From Frigidibacter sp037095735 (GTDB lineage Bacteria > Pseudomonadota > Alphaproteobacteria > Rhodobacterales > Rhodobacteraceae), in contig NZ_JBAWKD010000004.1 in NCBI RefSeq assembly GCF_037095735.1, positions 347,200 through 411,199 of the forward strand: a DNA stretch of 64,000 nucleotides. Direction: 5' to 3'. A model generated the notes under the pieces. It ran no database searches. It saw nothing but the letters and a program-made list of their open reading frames with translations, and was not told the origin of the DNA. A program made the translations under genes and the position numbers. Position 1 is the first letter of the stretch. Every line of letters starts with the position of its first letter. This document shows positions 26,089 to 35,691 of the stretch, piece after piece.

Positions 26089-26637
26089 ATGGCACCCGTT
26101 ACCCTCGACGCCTGCGTGCTCTTTCCGACGGTGCTGCGCGAGATCCTGATCGGTCTCGCGCGCGAGGGGCTCTACACCCCCGCCTGGTCGGCTCGGATCC
26201 TCGAGGAATGGGCGCGGGCCGCGCGGCGCTTTTCGCCCGCGGACGAGATCTTCGCCCGCGGCGAGATCGCCGCCCTGCGTGCCGCGTTCCCCGGGGCAGA
26301 GGTCGCGCTGCCCGAGGATGCCGGGGCGGGGCTCGACCTGCCCGATCCGAACGACCGGCATGTGCTGGCGGCGGCGATCGCAGGGGGCGCGAAGGTGATC
26401 TGCACGCTCAACATCCGCGACTTTCCGGGCTGGGCGCTGGGGGCCTGGGGCATCCGGGCAGAGCATCCCGACGAATTCCTGCTCGGCCTCTGGCGCGAGC
26501 ATCCGGGGCAGGTGGCCCGCATCGTCGAGGAGGTGCGCGCGACGGCGGAACGGCTGTCGGGCGAGCCGCAGGACCTGCGCGCCCTGATGAAACGCGCGAA
26601 ACTGCCACGCTTCGGCAAGGCGCTTACCCGGCAGTGA
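26089..26637 (+). CDS. PIN domain-containing protein
   Basis: A 182-residue PIN-fold protein. Acidic residues are placed as in PIN nucleases: D in VTLDACVLFP (residue 7), E in RILEEWARA, D in DPNDRHVLAAAI and D in ICTLNIRDFPG. The C-terminal 60 residues are helical and outside the core. No antitoxin-sized gene lies beside it; it directly follows the rRNA methyltransferase gene, so a stand-alone RNase or RNA-binding role fits better than a toxin-antitoxin pair. Confidence 0.82.
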   Translation: MAPVTLDACVLFPTVLREILIGLAREGLYTPAWSARILEEWARAARRFSPADEIFARGEIAALRAAFPGAEVALPEDAGAGLDLPDPNDRHVLAAAIAGGAKVICTLNIRDFPGWALGAWGIRAEHPDEFLLGLWREHPGQVARIVEEVRATAERLSGEPQDLRALMKRAKLPRFGKALTRQ

Positions 26638-26667
26638 AGCGCCCGCAGCGGGGGGGCGCGGGGGGGG

Positions 26668-26776
26668 NNNNNNNNNNNNNNNNNNNNNNNNNNNNNNNNN
26701 NNNNNNNNNNNNNNNNNNNNNNNNNNNNNNNNNNNNNNNNNNNNNNNNNNNNNNNNNNNNNNNNNNNNNNNNNNNN
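26668..26776. other. assembly gap (109 N)
   Basis: A run of 109 undetermined bases lies between the convergent PIN and tkt genes. Both flanks are G-tracts (ggggggcgcggggggg before and cgcggggggg after), so the gap probably reflects a strong GC hairpin, likely a shared terminator, that sequencing did not cross. Confidence 0.98.
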
Positions 26777-26812
26777 CGCGGGGGGGCAGGCATGCCCCCC
26801 CGACCTGTTTTC

Positions 26813-28846
26813 TCAGACCAGCGCGCGGGCCTTTTCGACCACGGCGTCCACGGTGATTCCGAACTGCTTGTACAGCTCCTCCGCCGGGGCCGAGGCGCCG
26901 AAGCCGGTCATGCCCACGAAGGCCGCCTTCGCCTCGCGGCCGCGCTCGCCGTAGAGCCAGCGGTCCCAGGGCTGCTGAACCGCCGCCTCGATGGCGATCC
27001 GCACCGGGCCGGCCGGCAGCACCTTGCGGCGATAGCTCTCGTCCTGCGCCGCGAACAGCTCCATGCAGGGGACCGAGACCACGCGGGTGCCGATGCCCGC
27101 CGCTTCCAGCACCTCGCGCGCCTTCACCGCCAGCTCGACCTCCGACCCGGTCGCCATCAGGATCACCTGGCGCTTGCCGGTGGCCTCGCGCAGCACATAG
27201 GCGCCCTTGGCCGAGAGGTTGGTGTTGGTGTGGGTCTCGCGCAGCGTCGGCAGGTTCTGCCGCGACAGGGCGAGGATCGAGGGCGTCTCGGTCGTGGTCA
27301 GCGCCAGTTCCCAGGCCTCGGCCGTCTCGACGATGTCGGCGGGACGGAAGGTCCAGGTGTTCGGCGTCGCGCGGCAGATCGCCAGATGCTCGACCGGCTG
27401 GTGGGTCGGGCCGTCTTCGCCAAGGCCGATCGAATCGTGGGTCATGACGTAGGCGACCGGGTTGCCCATCAGCGACGACAGGCGGATCGCGCCGCGCGCA
27501 TAGTCGGTGAAGCAGAAGAAGGTGCCGCCATAGGGGCGCACGCCGCCATGCAGCCACAGACCGTTCATCGCTGCGGCCATGCCGTGCTCGCGGATGCCGT
27601 AATGGACATAGCGGCCCTTGCGGTTCTCGGGCGAGAAGACGCCCAGATCCGCGGTCTTGGTCAGGTTGGAGCCGGTGAGATCGGCCGAGCCGCCGATGGT
27701 CTCGGGCACCGCCGGGTTGATCGCCGCCAGCACCATTTCCGACGCCTTGCGGGTCGCGACCTTGGGCTTGGCTTCCGACTGGGCCTTCTTGAAGGCGCGA
27801 ATCGCCGAGGCCAGCTTCTTCGCGGGCTCGCCGGCGAAGATCCGGGCGAACTCGGCCTGCTTGGCGGGCGACAGCTCGCCCAGTCGGCCTTCCCAGGCGG
27901 CCCGCTCGGCGGCGCCGCGGGCGCCGATCGCGCGCCAGGCTTTCAGCACCGCTTCCGGGATCTCGAAGGGACCATGCGGCCAGCCGTAGATCTCCTTGGT
28001 GGCCGCGATCTCCTTGTCGCCCAGCGGCGAGCCGTGGGCGGCATAGCTGTCGGCCTTGCTGGGCGAGCCCATGCCGATGATCGTCTTGCAGTCGACGAAG
28101 ACCGGGCGGTCCGAGGTCTTGGCCTCGGTCAGGGCACGGTCGATGTCGGCGGGGTCATGGCCGTCGCAGGCCAGCACCTTCCAGCCCGAGGCCGCGAAGC
28201 GCGCCTTCTGGTCGGTGATGTCCGACATCGTGACGCGGCCGTCGATGGTGATGTTGTTGTTGTCCCACAGGACGATCAGGTTCGACAGCTTCTGCATGCC
28301 GGCAAGGCCGATGGCCTCCTGGCTGATGCCTTCCATCAGGCAGCCGTCGCCGGCGATGACCCAGGTCTTGTGGTCCATCACCTTTTTGCCGAAGCGGGCG
28401 CGCAGCGATTCCTCGGCGATCGCCATGCCGACCGCGGTCGAGATGCCTTGGCCCAGCGGCCCGGTGGTGGTCTCGACGGCGTCGAGCAGGAAGTTCTCGG
28501 GGTGGCCGGCGGTCAGCGCGTTCCACTGGCGGAATTGCTTCACCTGGTCCAGCGTCACCTGCGCGTCGCCGCAGAGGTAGAGCAGCGCGTAGATCAGCAT
28601 CGAGCCGTGGCCGGCCGACAGCACGAAGCGGTCGCGGTCCGCCCATTTCGGGGCCGAGGCGTCGAACTTCAGGTGCTTCTCGAACAGCACGGTGGCCACG
28701 TCGGCCATGCCCATCGGCATGCCGGGATGGCCGGAATTCGCGGCCTGCACGGCGTCCATCGCCAGCGCGCGGATCGCGGCGGCTTTCTGCCAATGGTCGG
28801 GATGGGCGGTCCGCAGCGCGGCGATATCCGGGAAACCGGTGTCCAT
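26813..28846 (-). CDS. tkt: transketolase
   Basis: Thiamine-diphosphate enzyme exchanging C2 units in the pentose phosphate and Calvin routes. At 677 residues it is of normal length, with ANSGHPGMPMGMADVATVLF, GPLGQGISTAVGMAIAE, the ThDP motif GDGCLMEGISQEAIGLAG...NN, and the pyrimidine-domain GSADLTGSNLT, GIREHGMAAAMNG and HDSIGLGEDGPTHQPVEHLA. The ATG at 28846 follows AAGGATG. No cbb or tal gene is adjacent. Confidence 0.97.
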   Translation of the reverse strand: MDTGFPDIAALRTAHPDHWQKAAAIRALAMDAVQAANSGHPGMPMGMADVATVLFEKHLKFDASAPKWADRDRFVLSAGHGSMLIYALLYLCGDAQVTLDQVKQFRQWNALTAGHPENFLLDAVETTTGPLGQGISTAVGMAIAEESLRARFGKKVMDHKTWVIAGDGCLMEGISQEAIGLAGMQKLSNLIVLWDNNNITIDGRVTMSDITDQKARFAASGWKVLACDGHDPADIDRALTEAKTSDRPVFVDCKTIIGMGSPSKADSYAAHGSPLGDKEIAATKEIYGWPHGPFEIPEAVLKAWRAIGARGAAERAAWEGRLGELSPAKQAEFARIFAGEPAKKLASAIRAFKKAQSEAKPKVATRKASEMVLAAINPAVPETIGGSADLTGSNLTKTADLGVFSPENRKGRYVHYGIREHGMAAAMNGLWLHGGVRPYGGTFFCFTDYARGAIRLSSLMGNPVAYVMTHDSIGLGEDGPTHQPVEHLAICRATPNTWTFRPADIVETAEAWELALTTTETPSILALSRQNLPTLRETHTNTNLSAKGAYVLREATGKRQVILMATGSEVELAVKAREVLEAAGIGTRVVSVPCMELFAAQDESYRRKVLPAGPVRIAIEAAVQQPWDRWLYGERGREAKAAFVGMTGFGASAPAEELYKQFGITVDAVVEKARALV

Positions 28847-28862
28847 GGGGGCATCCTTCGCA

Positions 28863-28893
28863 GGTGTTAGCGGTCGCGGCCGTCAATAACACC
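28863..28893. promoter_or_regulatory. inverted repeat before tkt
   Basis: GGTGTTA and TAACACC are perfect 7-bp arms 17 bp apart, 17-47 bp upstream of the tkt ATG. The inner flank of one arm reads GTTAGCGG, like half of the zwf/edd operator. It may be a relaxed site for the same regulator or for a different one. Confidence 0.4.
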
Positions 28894-29035
28894 GGCAACG
28901 AAAGGATCAAGCGCGACGGGCCGTCCGCGGGGCTTTTGGGCTGCGATTTGCGGATCAGGCCGCAGAGTGGTTCATTGTTCCGAAACCCGGCGCCGGTGCG
29001 GGACGATTCGACCGGGGCCCCGGTCAGGAGGGCGG

Positions 29036-29698
29036 ATGAGCGACATCACCGAATACGAACGCCGGATCAGCGCCGCGCTCGCGCGCATCGGGCGCGGGAT
29101 CGACGGCCTCGGCACCGGTGTCGGGGCGCCCGCGCCGGCCGACACGGAGCAGGCGGCCGCTCTTGAAGCGCTGACGATGCAGGTCGCGGCGCTGGAAGAG
29201 GCGCTGGACCAGGAGCGGGCCGCGGTGGCGCGGCTGGCGGCCGAGCTGGCCGACCGCGACGCGGCGCCCGAGCCTTCGGTGGTGGTCGATTTCCTGCCCT
29301 CGGGCGGGCCCGAGGCGGCGCGGATCGCCGCGCTCGAATCCGAACTTGCGGCCGAGCGCGAAAGCAACGCCCAGCTGGTCGAGCGGGTGCGCGCGATCAA
29401 GGACAAGCAGGAACAGACCGTGGGCGCGCTGGAAAAGCGTGTGGCGAAGTTGTCGGAAAGCCTCGACGCCGGTTCGACCGATGCGGCCAAGCTGCGCCGG
29501 GTGAACGGCCAGCTGCGCGAAAGCAACATCGCGCTGCGCGAGGCGATCGCCCGCGGCCTGCCGGATGCCGGTCTGATCAACCGCGGCCTCGAGGTCGAGC
29601 TGGAGGCGCTGCGCGCCGCCCGCGCCTCGGAAGCCGCCGAGATGGACGAGATCCTGGCCGAACTGCGCCCGATGCTGAAGGAGGCTGCCCGTGCCTGA
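29036..29698 (+). CDS. coiled-coil protein upstream of zapA
   Basis: A 220-residue, Ala/Glu-rich protein without signal peptide or membrane segment. Predicted coiled coil covers roughly residues 40-75 and 98-215, with regular heptads such as ALEALTMQVAALEEALDQERAAVARLAAELA. I do not recognise a named family. It overlaps zapA by 8 bp, which couples the two and suggests a cell-division or Z-ring role. The ATG at 29036 follows AGGAGG. Confidence 0.8.
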   Translation: MSDITEYERRISAALARIGRGIDGLGTGVGAPAPADTEQAAALEALTMQVAALEEALDQERAAVARLAAELADRDAAPEPSVVVDFLPSGGPEAARIAALESELAAERESNAQLVERVRAIKDKQEQTVGALEKRVAKLSESLDAGSTDAAKLRRVNGQLRESNIALREAIARGLPDAGLINRGLEVELEALRAARASEAAEMDEILAELRPMLKEAARA

Positions 29699-30074
29699 GA
29701 TCCGGATCTCGATCGGCAACCGCGATTTCGACGTGGCCTGCCAGCAGGGCGAGGAGCACTTCCTGCGCGCCGCCGCCGCGATGCTGGACGCCGAGGCGCA
29801 GCCGCTGCTGGCGCAGCTGGGCCGCATTCCCGAAACCCGGATGCTGCTGATGGCGGGGCTCTTGCTGGCCGACCGCACCGCGGCGCTCGAGGATCAGCTC
29901 CGCGACGCCGAGGGCCGTGCCCAGGCCGCCGAGGCTGCCGCGGCGCGGATGCAGGCCGAACCGGTCACGCGCGAGGTGCCGGTGATCCCGGCCGCGGTGA
30001 CCGAGACCATGGCCGAGATCGCCGCCCGGACCGAGGCGCTGGCCGCCCGGATCGAAGAGCGCGTCGCCGGGTGA
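29691..30074 (+). CDS. zapA: cell division protein ZapA
   Basis: ZapA bundles FtsZ protofilaments. The 127-residue protein begins PEIRISIGNRDFDVACQQGEEHFLRAAAAMLDAEA, the ZapA N-terminal strand-helix fold, and continues with LLMAGLLLADRTAALEDQLRD and a coiled-coil tail. The start is GTG at 29691, inside the end of the upstream coiled-coil gene. It overlaps the next gene by GTGA. Confidence 0.88.
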   Translation: MPEIRISIGNRDFDVACQQGEEHFLRAAAAMLDAEAQPLLAQLGRIPETRMLLMAGLLLADRTAALEDQLRDAEGRAQAAEAAAARMQAEPVTREVPVIPAAVTETMAEIAARTEALAARIEERVAG

Positions 30075-30493
30075 GCGGCCCGGCCGCGATCCTGCGCGGC
30101 GGCTGCCGCTGCGGGGCCGTCGGCTACGAGGTGGCGGATGCCTTCGCCTATGCGCTGAACTGCCACTGCTCGCAGTGCCGCCGCGCGACCGGCGCCGCCT
30201 GCAAGCCCTTCGCCGGGATCGCGACCCCGGCGCTGCGGCTGACGGCCGGGGCGGACAGCCTTCTGATCTATGGCGAGACCGGGGACTCGCAGCCGCATGA
30301 CGTGCTCTGCGCGCGGTGCGGATCGCTGCTGTGGTCGGTGGTGCGCGAGGGTGCCTTCGTTCACGTGACGCTGGGCACGCTGATCGACGCGCCGACGATC
30401 CGCCCCTCGGCCCATATCTTCACCGGGTCGAAGGCGCCCTGGCATCGGATCACCGACGATCTTCCGCAGTTCGAAGGCTTTCCGACCGGCTGA
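30071..30493 (+). CDS. GFA family protein (CENP-V/GFA zinc fold)
   Basis: A 140-residue protein with the GFA zinc-binding layout: GGCRCGAVGYEV (two Cys), LNCHCSQCRRATGAACKPF (three Cys) and VLCARCGSLLWSV (two Cys). The founder, Gfa, was described as binding glutathione and formaldehyde, but most paralogues have no proven activity. It starts with GTG overlapping the zapA stop, so it is co-translated with a cell-division gene by position only. Confidence 0.9.
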   Translation: MSGPAAILRGGCRCGAVGYEVADAFAYALNCHCSQCRRATGAACKPFAGIATPALRLTAGADSLLIYGETGDSQPHDVLCARCGSLLWSVVREGAFVHVTLGTLIDAPTIRPSAHIFTGSKAPWHRITDDLPQFEGFPTG

Positions 30494-30507
30494 CACTCAA
30501 AAGCGAA

Positions 30508-30529
30508 CGGCGGACCCGAAGGCCCGCCG
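30508..30529. terminator. hairpin between GFA gene and grxD
   Basis: CGGCGG/CCGCCG arms, extended with one mismatch, close on a CGAA loop between the two convergent genes. There is no clear T-run, so this is a likely but weak shared terminator. Confidence 0.4.
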
Positions 30530-30564
30530 CGCGGTGTCGCCGTGGTATCTGGTGACGGACCGGC

Positions 30565-30936
30565 TCAGCCCTGGTTGGCTTCGCGGATCTTTTCGGCCGC
30601 GGCCTTGTCGTAGGGGATCGCGTTGGTTTCGAACAGGCTGTCGAGCTCGCCCGACAGCACCATTTCGGTGACGATGTCGCAGCCGCCGACGAATTCGCCC
30701 TTCACGTAAAGCTGCGGGATCGTCGGCCAGTCCGAGAAGTCCTTGATCCCCTGACGGATGCCGGCATCGGCCAGCACGTTCACGTCCTTGTACTCGATGC
30801 CCATGTAGTTCAGCACCCCGGCCACGCGGCTGGAGAAGCCGCATTGCGGCATCATCTTGGTGCCCTTCATGAACAGCACGACGTCGTTCTGGGTGACGGT
30901 TTCGCGGATCTGCTCTTCGGCGGTGGTGGTGGTCAT
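30565..30936 (-). CDS. grxD: monothiol glutaredoxin, Grx4 family
   Basis: The 123-residue protein carries the CGFS active site (C32 in MMPQCGFSSRVAG), WPTIPQLYVKGEFVGGCDIV and a Grx4-type C-terminus. CGFS glutaredoxins bind a [2Fe-2S] cluster with glutathione and partner with BolA proteins in cluster trafficking and iron sensing. A bolA gene lies 102 bp upstream on the same strand, matching that partnership. Confidence 0.96.
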   Translation of the reverse strand: MTTTTAEEQIRETVTQNDVVLFMKGTKMMPQCGFSSRVAGVLNYMGIEYKDVNVLADAGIRQGIKDFSDWPTIPQLYVKGEFVGGCDIVTEMVLSGELDSLFETNAIPYDKAAAEKIREANQG

Positions 30937-31038
30937 CTCTGGCTCCTGGGACGCGGGCGCAGGCCCGGGGGAATGGGATCTTCGGCAGGACCGTCTTTCG
31001 GACGATCGGGCGGGCGGTCGATCAGGCGGGTCGGACCG

Positions 31039-31281
31039 TCAGGCGGGGGCCTTGGTGGTCAGCGCCAGCGCGTGTAGTTCGCCATTCGGGCCGTCCATCT
31101 TGCCCTTCAGCGAGGCATAGACGGCGCGCTGCTGCTGCACCCGGTTCATGCCCTTGAAGCTGGCGTCGATCACCTCGGCCGCCCAGTGATTGCCGTCTCC
31201 GGCCAGATCCGTGATCGTGATCTTCGCTTCCGGGAAACTGTCGCGGATCAGGTTTTCGATGTCCTGGGCTTCCATCGGCAT
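31039..31281 (-). CDS. bolA: BolA family iron-sulfur metabolism protein
   Basis: An 80-residue BolA-fold protein: IENLIRDSFPEAKITITDLAGDGNHWAAEVIDASFKGMNRVQQQRAVYASL with the conserved H in the loop and the C-terminal LHALALTTKAP. It is of the BolA/IbaG type that forms cluster-bridged heterodimers with the CGFS glutaredoxin encoded next. The ATG at 31281 follows AGAGGA; an ATG two codons later is also possible. Confidence 0.93.
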   Translation of the reverse strand: MPMEAQDIENLIRDSFPEAKITITDLAGDGNHWAAEVIDASFKGMNRVQQQRAVYASLKGKMDGPNGELHALALTTKAPA

Positions 31282-31450
31282 GGTGGGGTGGTCCTCTTGG
31301 CCTTGCCCCCAAAATGTAGAGTGCCGCAGAGCCATTCGCAAGCGAGCAGCGGGCGGGATCGCGTGGCGTCCACGGCCCGTCCGCCCGCAGGACCCTGACG
31401 AAGCATCGAAAAAGCTTGCGAAAAGCTTATCGGCGTGAACCCTGGCGTGC

Positions 31451-32401
31451 ATGGTGAAGCTGGTTCTGTTGCACAAGGCGGGCTCGATCTACGACGACGA
31501 GCCGGATCGCGTCTACGATTTCCCCCGGTCCTATCTGAAGGCGGCGACCGAGGCGGTCGGGGACTGGGTGGTCTACTATGAACCGGTGAAGGCCGGCCCG
31601 CGCGGCTATTTCGCGGTGGCACGGATCGCACAGGTGATCCCGAAGCCGGGGGCCGAGGGCCGGTTCCTGGCGATGATCGCGCCGGGCAGCTTCCTGCCCT
31701 TCGACCGGCCGGTGCCGCGGCTGCTGGCGGGGCGGCCGCTGGAAAGCGCGCTGTCCGACGGGTCCGGGGCGCTCGCGCGGGGCGGGGCCGTGCAACTGGC
31801 CGTGCGGCGGCTGCCAGAGGCCGAGTTCGCCCGGATCGTGAACCTCGGCCTGCCCGACGCGCTCGAGGCCGAGGAAGCTGCGCGCTACAGCCCGGCGTCC
31901 CTGGCGGTTCCGCTGCCGGCGGGCTTCGACGAGCCGGTCGTGCCCTTTGTCCGCCCGGTGATCGAGCGGCTGACGAACCGGCCGTTCCGCGACGTGCTGT
32001 TCCGCCGCCGGGTGCGCGAGGCCTATGGCCACCGCTGCGCGATGTCGGGGCTGGCGCTCAGGAACGGCGGCGGGCGGCCCGAGGTGCAGGCGGCCCATAT
32101 CCGCCCCGTCGCGGCACAGGGCAGCGACTCGGTCCGCAACGGTCTGGCGCTGTCGGGCACGCTGCACTGGATGTTCGACCGCGGGCTGATCTCGGTCGCC
32201 GATGACAACGCCACGATCCTCGTGTCGCGCAACAAGGTGCCAGAGGATGTGGTGCGTCGGCTGATCCGGCCCGAGGGGCGCCTGTTGCCGCCGCTCGCGC
32301 CCCATGACGCCCCGCATCCCGAGAACCTGAAATGGCACCGCGAGAACGTCTTCGGCCAGTGGCTGCCCGACGGTCAGGCACCTTGGGGGCCGATGCCCTG
32401 A
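31451..32401 (+). CDS. HNH endonuclease domain protein
   Basis: A 316-residue protein. Residues 1-100 form an N-terminal domain (YDDEPDRVYDFPRSYL) seen in stand-alone HNH proteins. The C-terminal HNH nuclease domain has YGHRCAMSGLALRNGG, VQAAHIRPVA, the N of DSVRNGLALSGTLHWMFDRGLISV and the closing H. This matches HNH_2-type proteins annotated as putative restriction enzymes. No methyltransferase or other defence gene is beside it, and codon use fits its neighbours, so a housekeeping DNA-repair role is possible. Confidence 0.85.
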   Translation: MVKLVLLHKAGSIYDDEPDRVYDFPRSYLKAATEAVGDWVVYYEPVKAGPRGYFAVARIAQVIPKPGAEGRFLAMIAPGSFLPFDRPVPRLLAGRPLESALSDGSGALARGGAVQLAVRRLPEAEFARIVNLGLPDALEAEEAARYSPASLAVPLPAGFDEPVVPFVRPVIERLTNRPFRDVLFRRRVREAYGHRCAMSGLALRNGGGRPEVQAAHIRPVAAQGSDSVRNGLALSGTLHWMFDRGLISVADDNATILVSRNKVPEDVVRRLIRPEGRLLPPLAPHDAPHPENLKWHRENVFGQWLPDGQAPWGPMP

Positions 32402-32409
32402 GGGTCGGC

Positions 32410-32427
32410 GGGGGCCGCGAAGCCCCC
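32410..32427. terminator. hairpin between HNH gene and purL
   Basis: GGGGGC/GCCCCC arms with a CGCGAA loop lie 9 bp after the HNH stop and 14 bp before the convergent purL stop. On the plus strand GGCCGTTTG follows. Confidence 0.5.
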
Positions 32428-32440
32428 GGCCGTTTGCGCG

Positions 32441-34603
<2,163 letters not shown>

Positions 34604-34885
34604 GGGGTCCCCGTCCGGCTGGGTGGCGCTTGCGGCGCCTTCCTAAAGCCGGATGCGCCCGCGGGAAAGGGGGGTTTTGGCCTGACAGGGCGAAGCGGCG
34701 ACAAAGCGGTGGCCGGGGCCGCGTATGGGGCAGGCAGGGAGCGGGAAACAAGGAGGGGCGCGCCGCGTCCGGCACGCCCCTTCCGACACCCCCCGCGAGG
34801 CGCTGTGCCGGAGTGCCTGAACCCTTGCGGGCCCGAGGCCATTCCCGGCGGTGCGCTGCGGGACGCTTGCCGAAACAACGCGGGA

Positions 34886-35290
34886 TCAGCCCTGCAGTTC
34901 CGCCATCTCGACGAACTCGTCACGGGTCATGCCCACGGTCAGCGTCTGGCCGTCCGACACCGCCTCGGCCGCGGTGACCGTCACCGTGTCGCCGGTGATG
35001 CCAAGGCTGGTGGCCAGCTCGATCACCACCGTGTGGCGGCCATCGCGGTCCTGCAGCACGCGTTCGACGGTGCCGAGCGGCTTGCCGTCGATCGAGCGCA
35101 CCGCCATGCCGGCGCCGATCTGGCCGATCTCGGTACCCACCGCGCGCGGGGCGGGGATCACCGGGATCGCCCCGGTTCCGGCCGCGGGGGATGTCGCCGC
35201 GCGTTCGGCCTGCGCCGCGGCCCCGCCAAGCAGCGCGACCGCGCCAAGCGGCGCGGCAAGCACCAGTCTGGCCCGTTTGGATTGGCCCAT
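34886..35290 (-). CDS. exported PRC-barrel-like protein
   Basis: A 134-residue protein with an N-terminal export signal (RLVLAAPLGAVALLGGAAAQA, cleavage about residue 28) and a small beta-rich domain: IGQIGAGMAVRSIDGKPLGTVERVLQDRDGRHTVVIEL, which resembles a PRC barrel. It is probably periplasmic. The ATG at 35290 follows GGAGGAC. The function is unknown. The candidate sRNA and its terminator lie 163 bp upstream on the same strand. Confidence 0.65.
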   Translation of the reverse strand: MGQSKRARLVLAAPLGAVALLGGAAAQAERAATSPAAGTGAIPVIPAPRAVGTEIGQIGAGMAVRSIDGKPLGTVERVLQDRDGRHTVVIELATSLGITGDTVTVTAAEAVSDGQTLTVGMTRDEFVEMAELQG

Positions 35291-35452
35291 GAGCGTCCTC
35301 CGTCTGTTGTCAAAGCTCGGGAGGAACAAGCCACCAGCCGCAGGGATCGTTCCCGCGCTCCCGCGCGCGGGCAGGGCCATCGCCTGACGACAGCCAAGGG
35401 CTGGACGCCCGCGCCAGCGCCACGCCGCAGCCAAGGCCTCATCCCGCAGGGC

Positions 35453-35481
35453 AAAAAAAAAGGCCGAGACAAAGCTCGGCC
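35453..35481 (-). terminator. strong rho-independent terminator (end of candidate sRNA)
   Basis: On the minus strand GGCCGAG-CTTTGT-CTCGGCC is a perfect 7-bp hairpin followed by nine T. It is the strongest intrinsic terminator in the window and lies 211 bp past the LysR stop, behind another GC hairpin, so it is better explained as the end of a separate short transcript. Confidence 0.92.
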
Positions 35482-35542
35482 GAAGTCCAACAGGGAGGTT
35501 GAAGTCGCCGCGAGTTTCCTCGCATCGGCGGCCTCGAAGCTG
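35453..35542 (-). ncRNA. candidate AbcR-like (alpha-r15 type) trans-acting sRNA
   Basis: About 90 nt with three predicted stem-loops. SL1 is GCGAG-GAAA-CTCGC, extendable by CGCC/GGCG. SL2 is CAAC-CTCCCT-GTTG, exposing an anti-Shine-Dalgarno CUCCC loop. SL3 is the terminator hairpin with U9. A promoter-like TTGAAT-N17-TAAATG lies just upstream. AbcR sRNAs of Rhizobiales have this three-hairpin plan with CUCCC-type loops, are encoded next to the LysR regulator LsrB/VtlR, and repress many ABC transporter mRNAs. Here the neighbour is an LsrB/VtlR-like gene. The 5' end is estimated. Confidence 0.65.
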
Positions 35543-35571
35543 CATTTATGGGCGGAATGTGAATCATTCAA
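35543..35571 (-). promoter_or_regulatory. putative promoter of the candidate sRNA
   Basis: Minus strand: TTGAAT at 35571-35566 and TAAATG at 35548-35543, separated by 17 bp, with CATAAA overlapping the -10. The AT-richness contrasts with the surrounding DNA. The CATGGC-GCCATG motif lies 24 bp further upstream, at a distance usual for a LysR-type activator. Confidence 0.5.
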
Positions 35572-35594
35572 GGAAAAAGCCCCCGCAATAAGTG

Positions 35595-35611
35595 CATGGC
35601 CGCCATGCGTT
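35595..35611. promoter_or_regulatory. putative LysR-type site upstream of the sRNA promoter
   Basis: CATGGCCGCCATGCGTT, 16 of 17 bases identical to 36646-36662 upstream of the LysR gene, and in the same orientation relative to the downstream transcript. The core ATGGC-n-GCCAT is palindromic. Confidence 0.55.
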
Positions 35612-35642
35612 GCGTGAATGTCGCAGCGCAGCAAAGCGGAAA

Positions 35643-35663
35643 GGGGCCGCGGCGGCGGCCCCG
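35643..35663 (-). terminator. GC hairpin after the LysR gene
   Basis: On the minus strand GGGGCCGC and GCGGCCCC arms are followed by TTTCCGCTTTG. The hairpin lies 29 bp past the LysR stop and probably ends that transcript, isolating the sRNA downstream. Confidence 0.6.
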
Positions 35664-35691
35664 AAGGTCTGCAATCACAGGGGGAATCGCC

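Noticed and set aside
26089..26637. PIN protein as toxin of a toxin-antitoxin pair
   Set aside because: No small antitoxin gene precedes or follows it; it is one base behind an rRNA methyltransferase gene.
26792..28870. 692-codon open frame on the plus strand opposite tkt
   Set aside because: Antisense shadow of a clearly recognisable transketolase; composition is His/Gly/Arg-rich without any domain. The same applies to long frames opposite purL, gyrA, gltA, lpdA, edd and ccmF.
31451..32401. HNH gene as part of a restriction or anti-phage system
   Set aside because: No methyltransferase, specificity subunit or other defence gene lies nearby, and its codon use equals that of the core genes around it.
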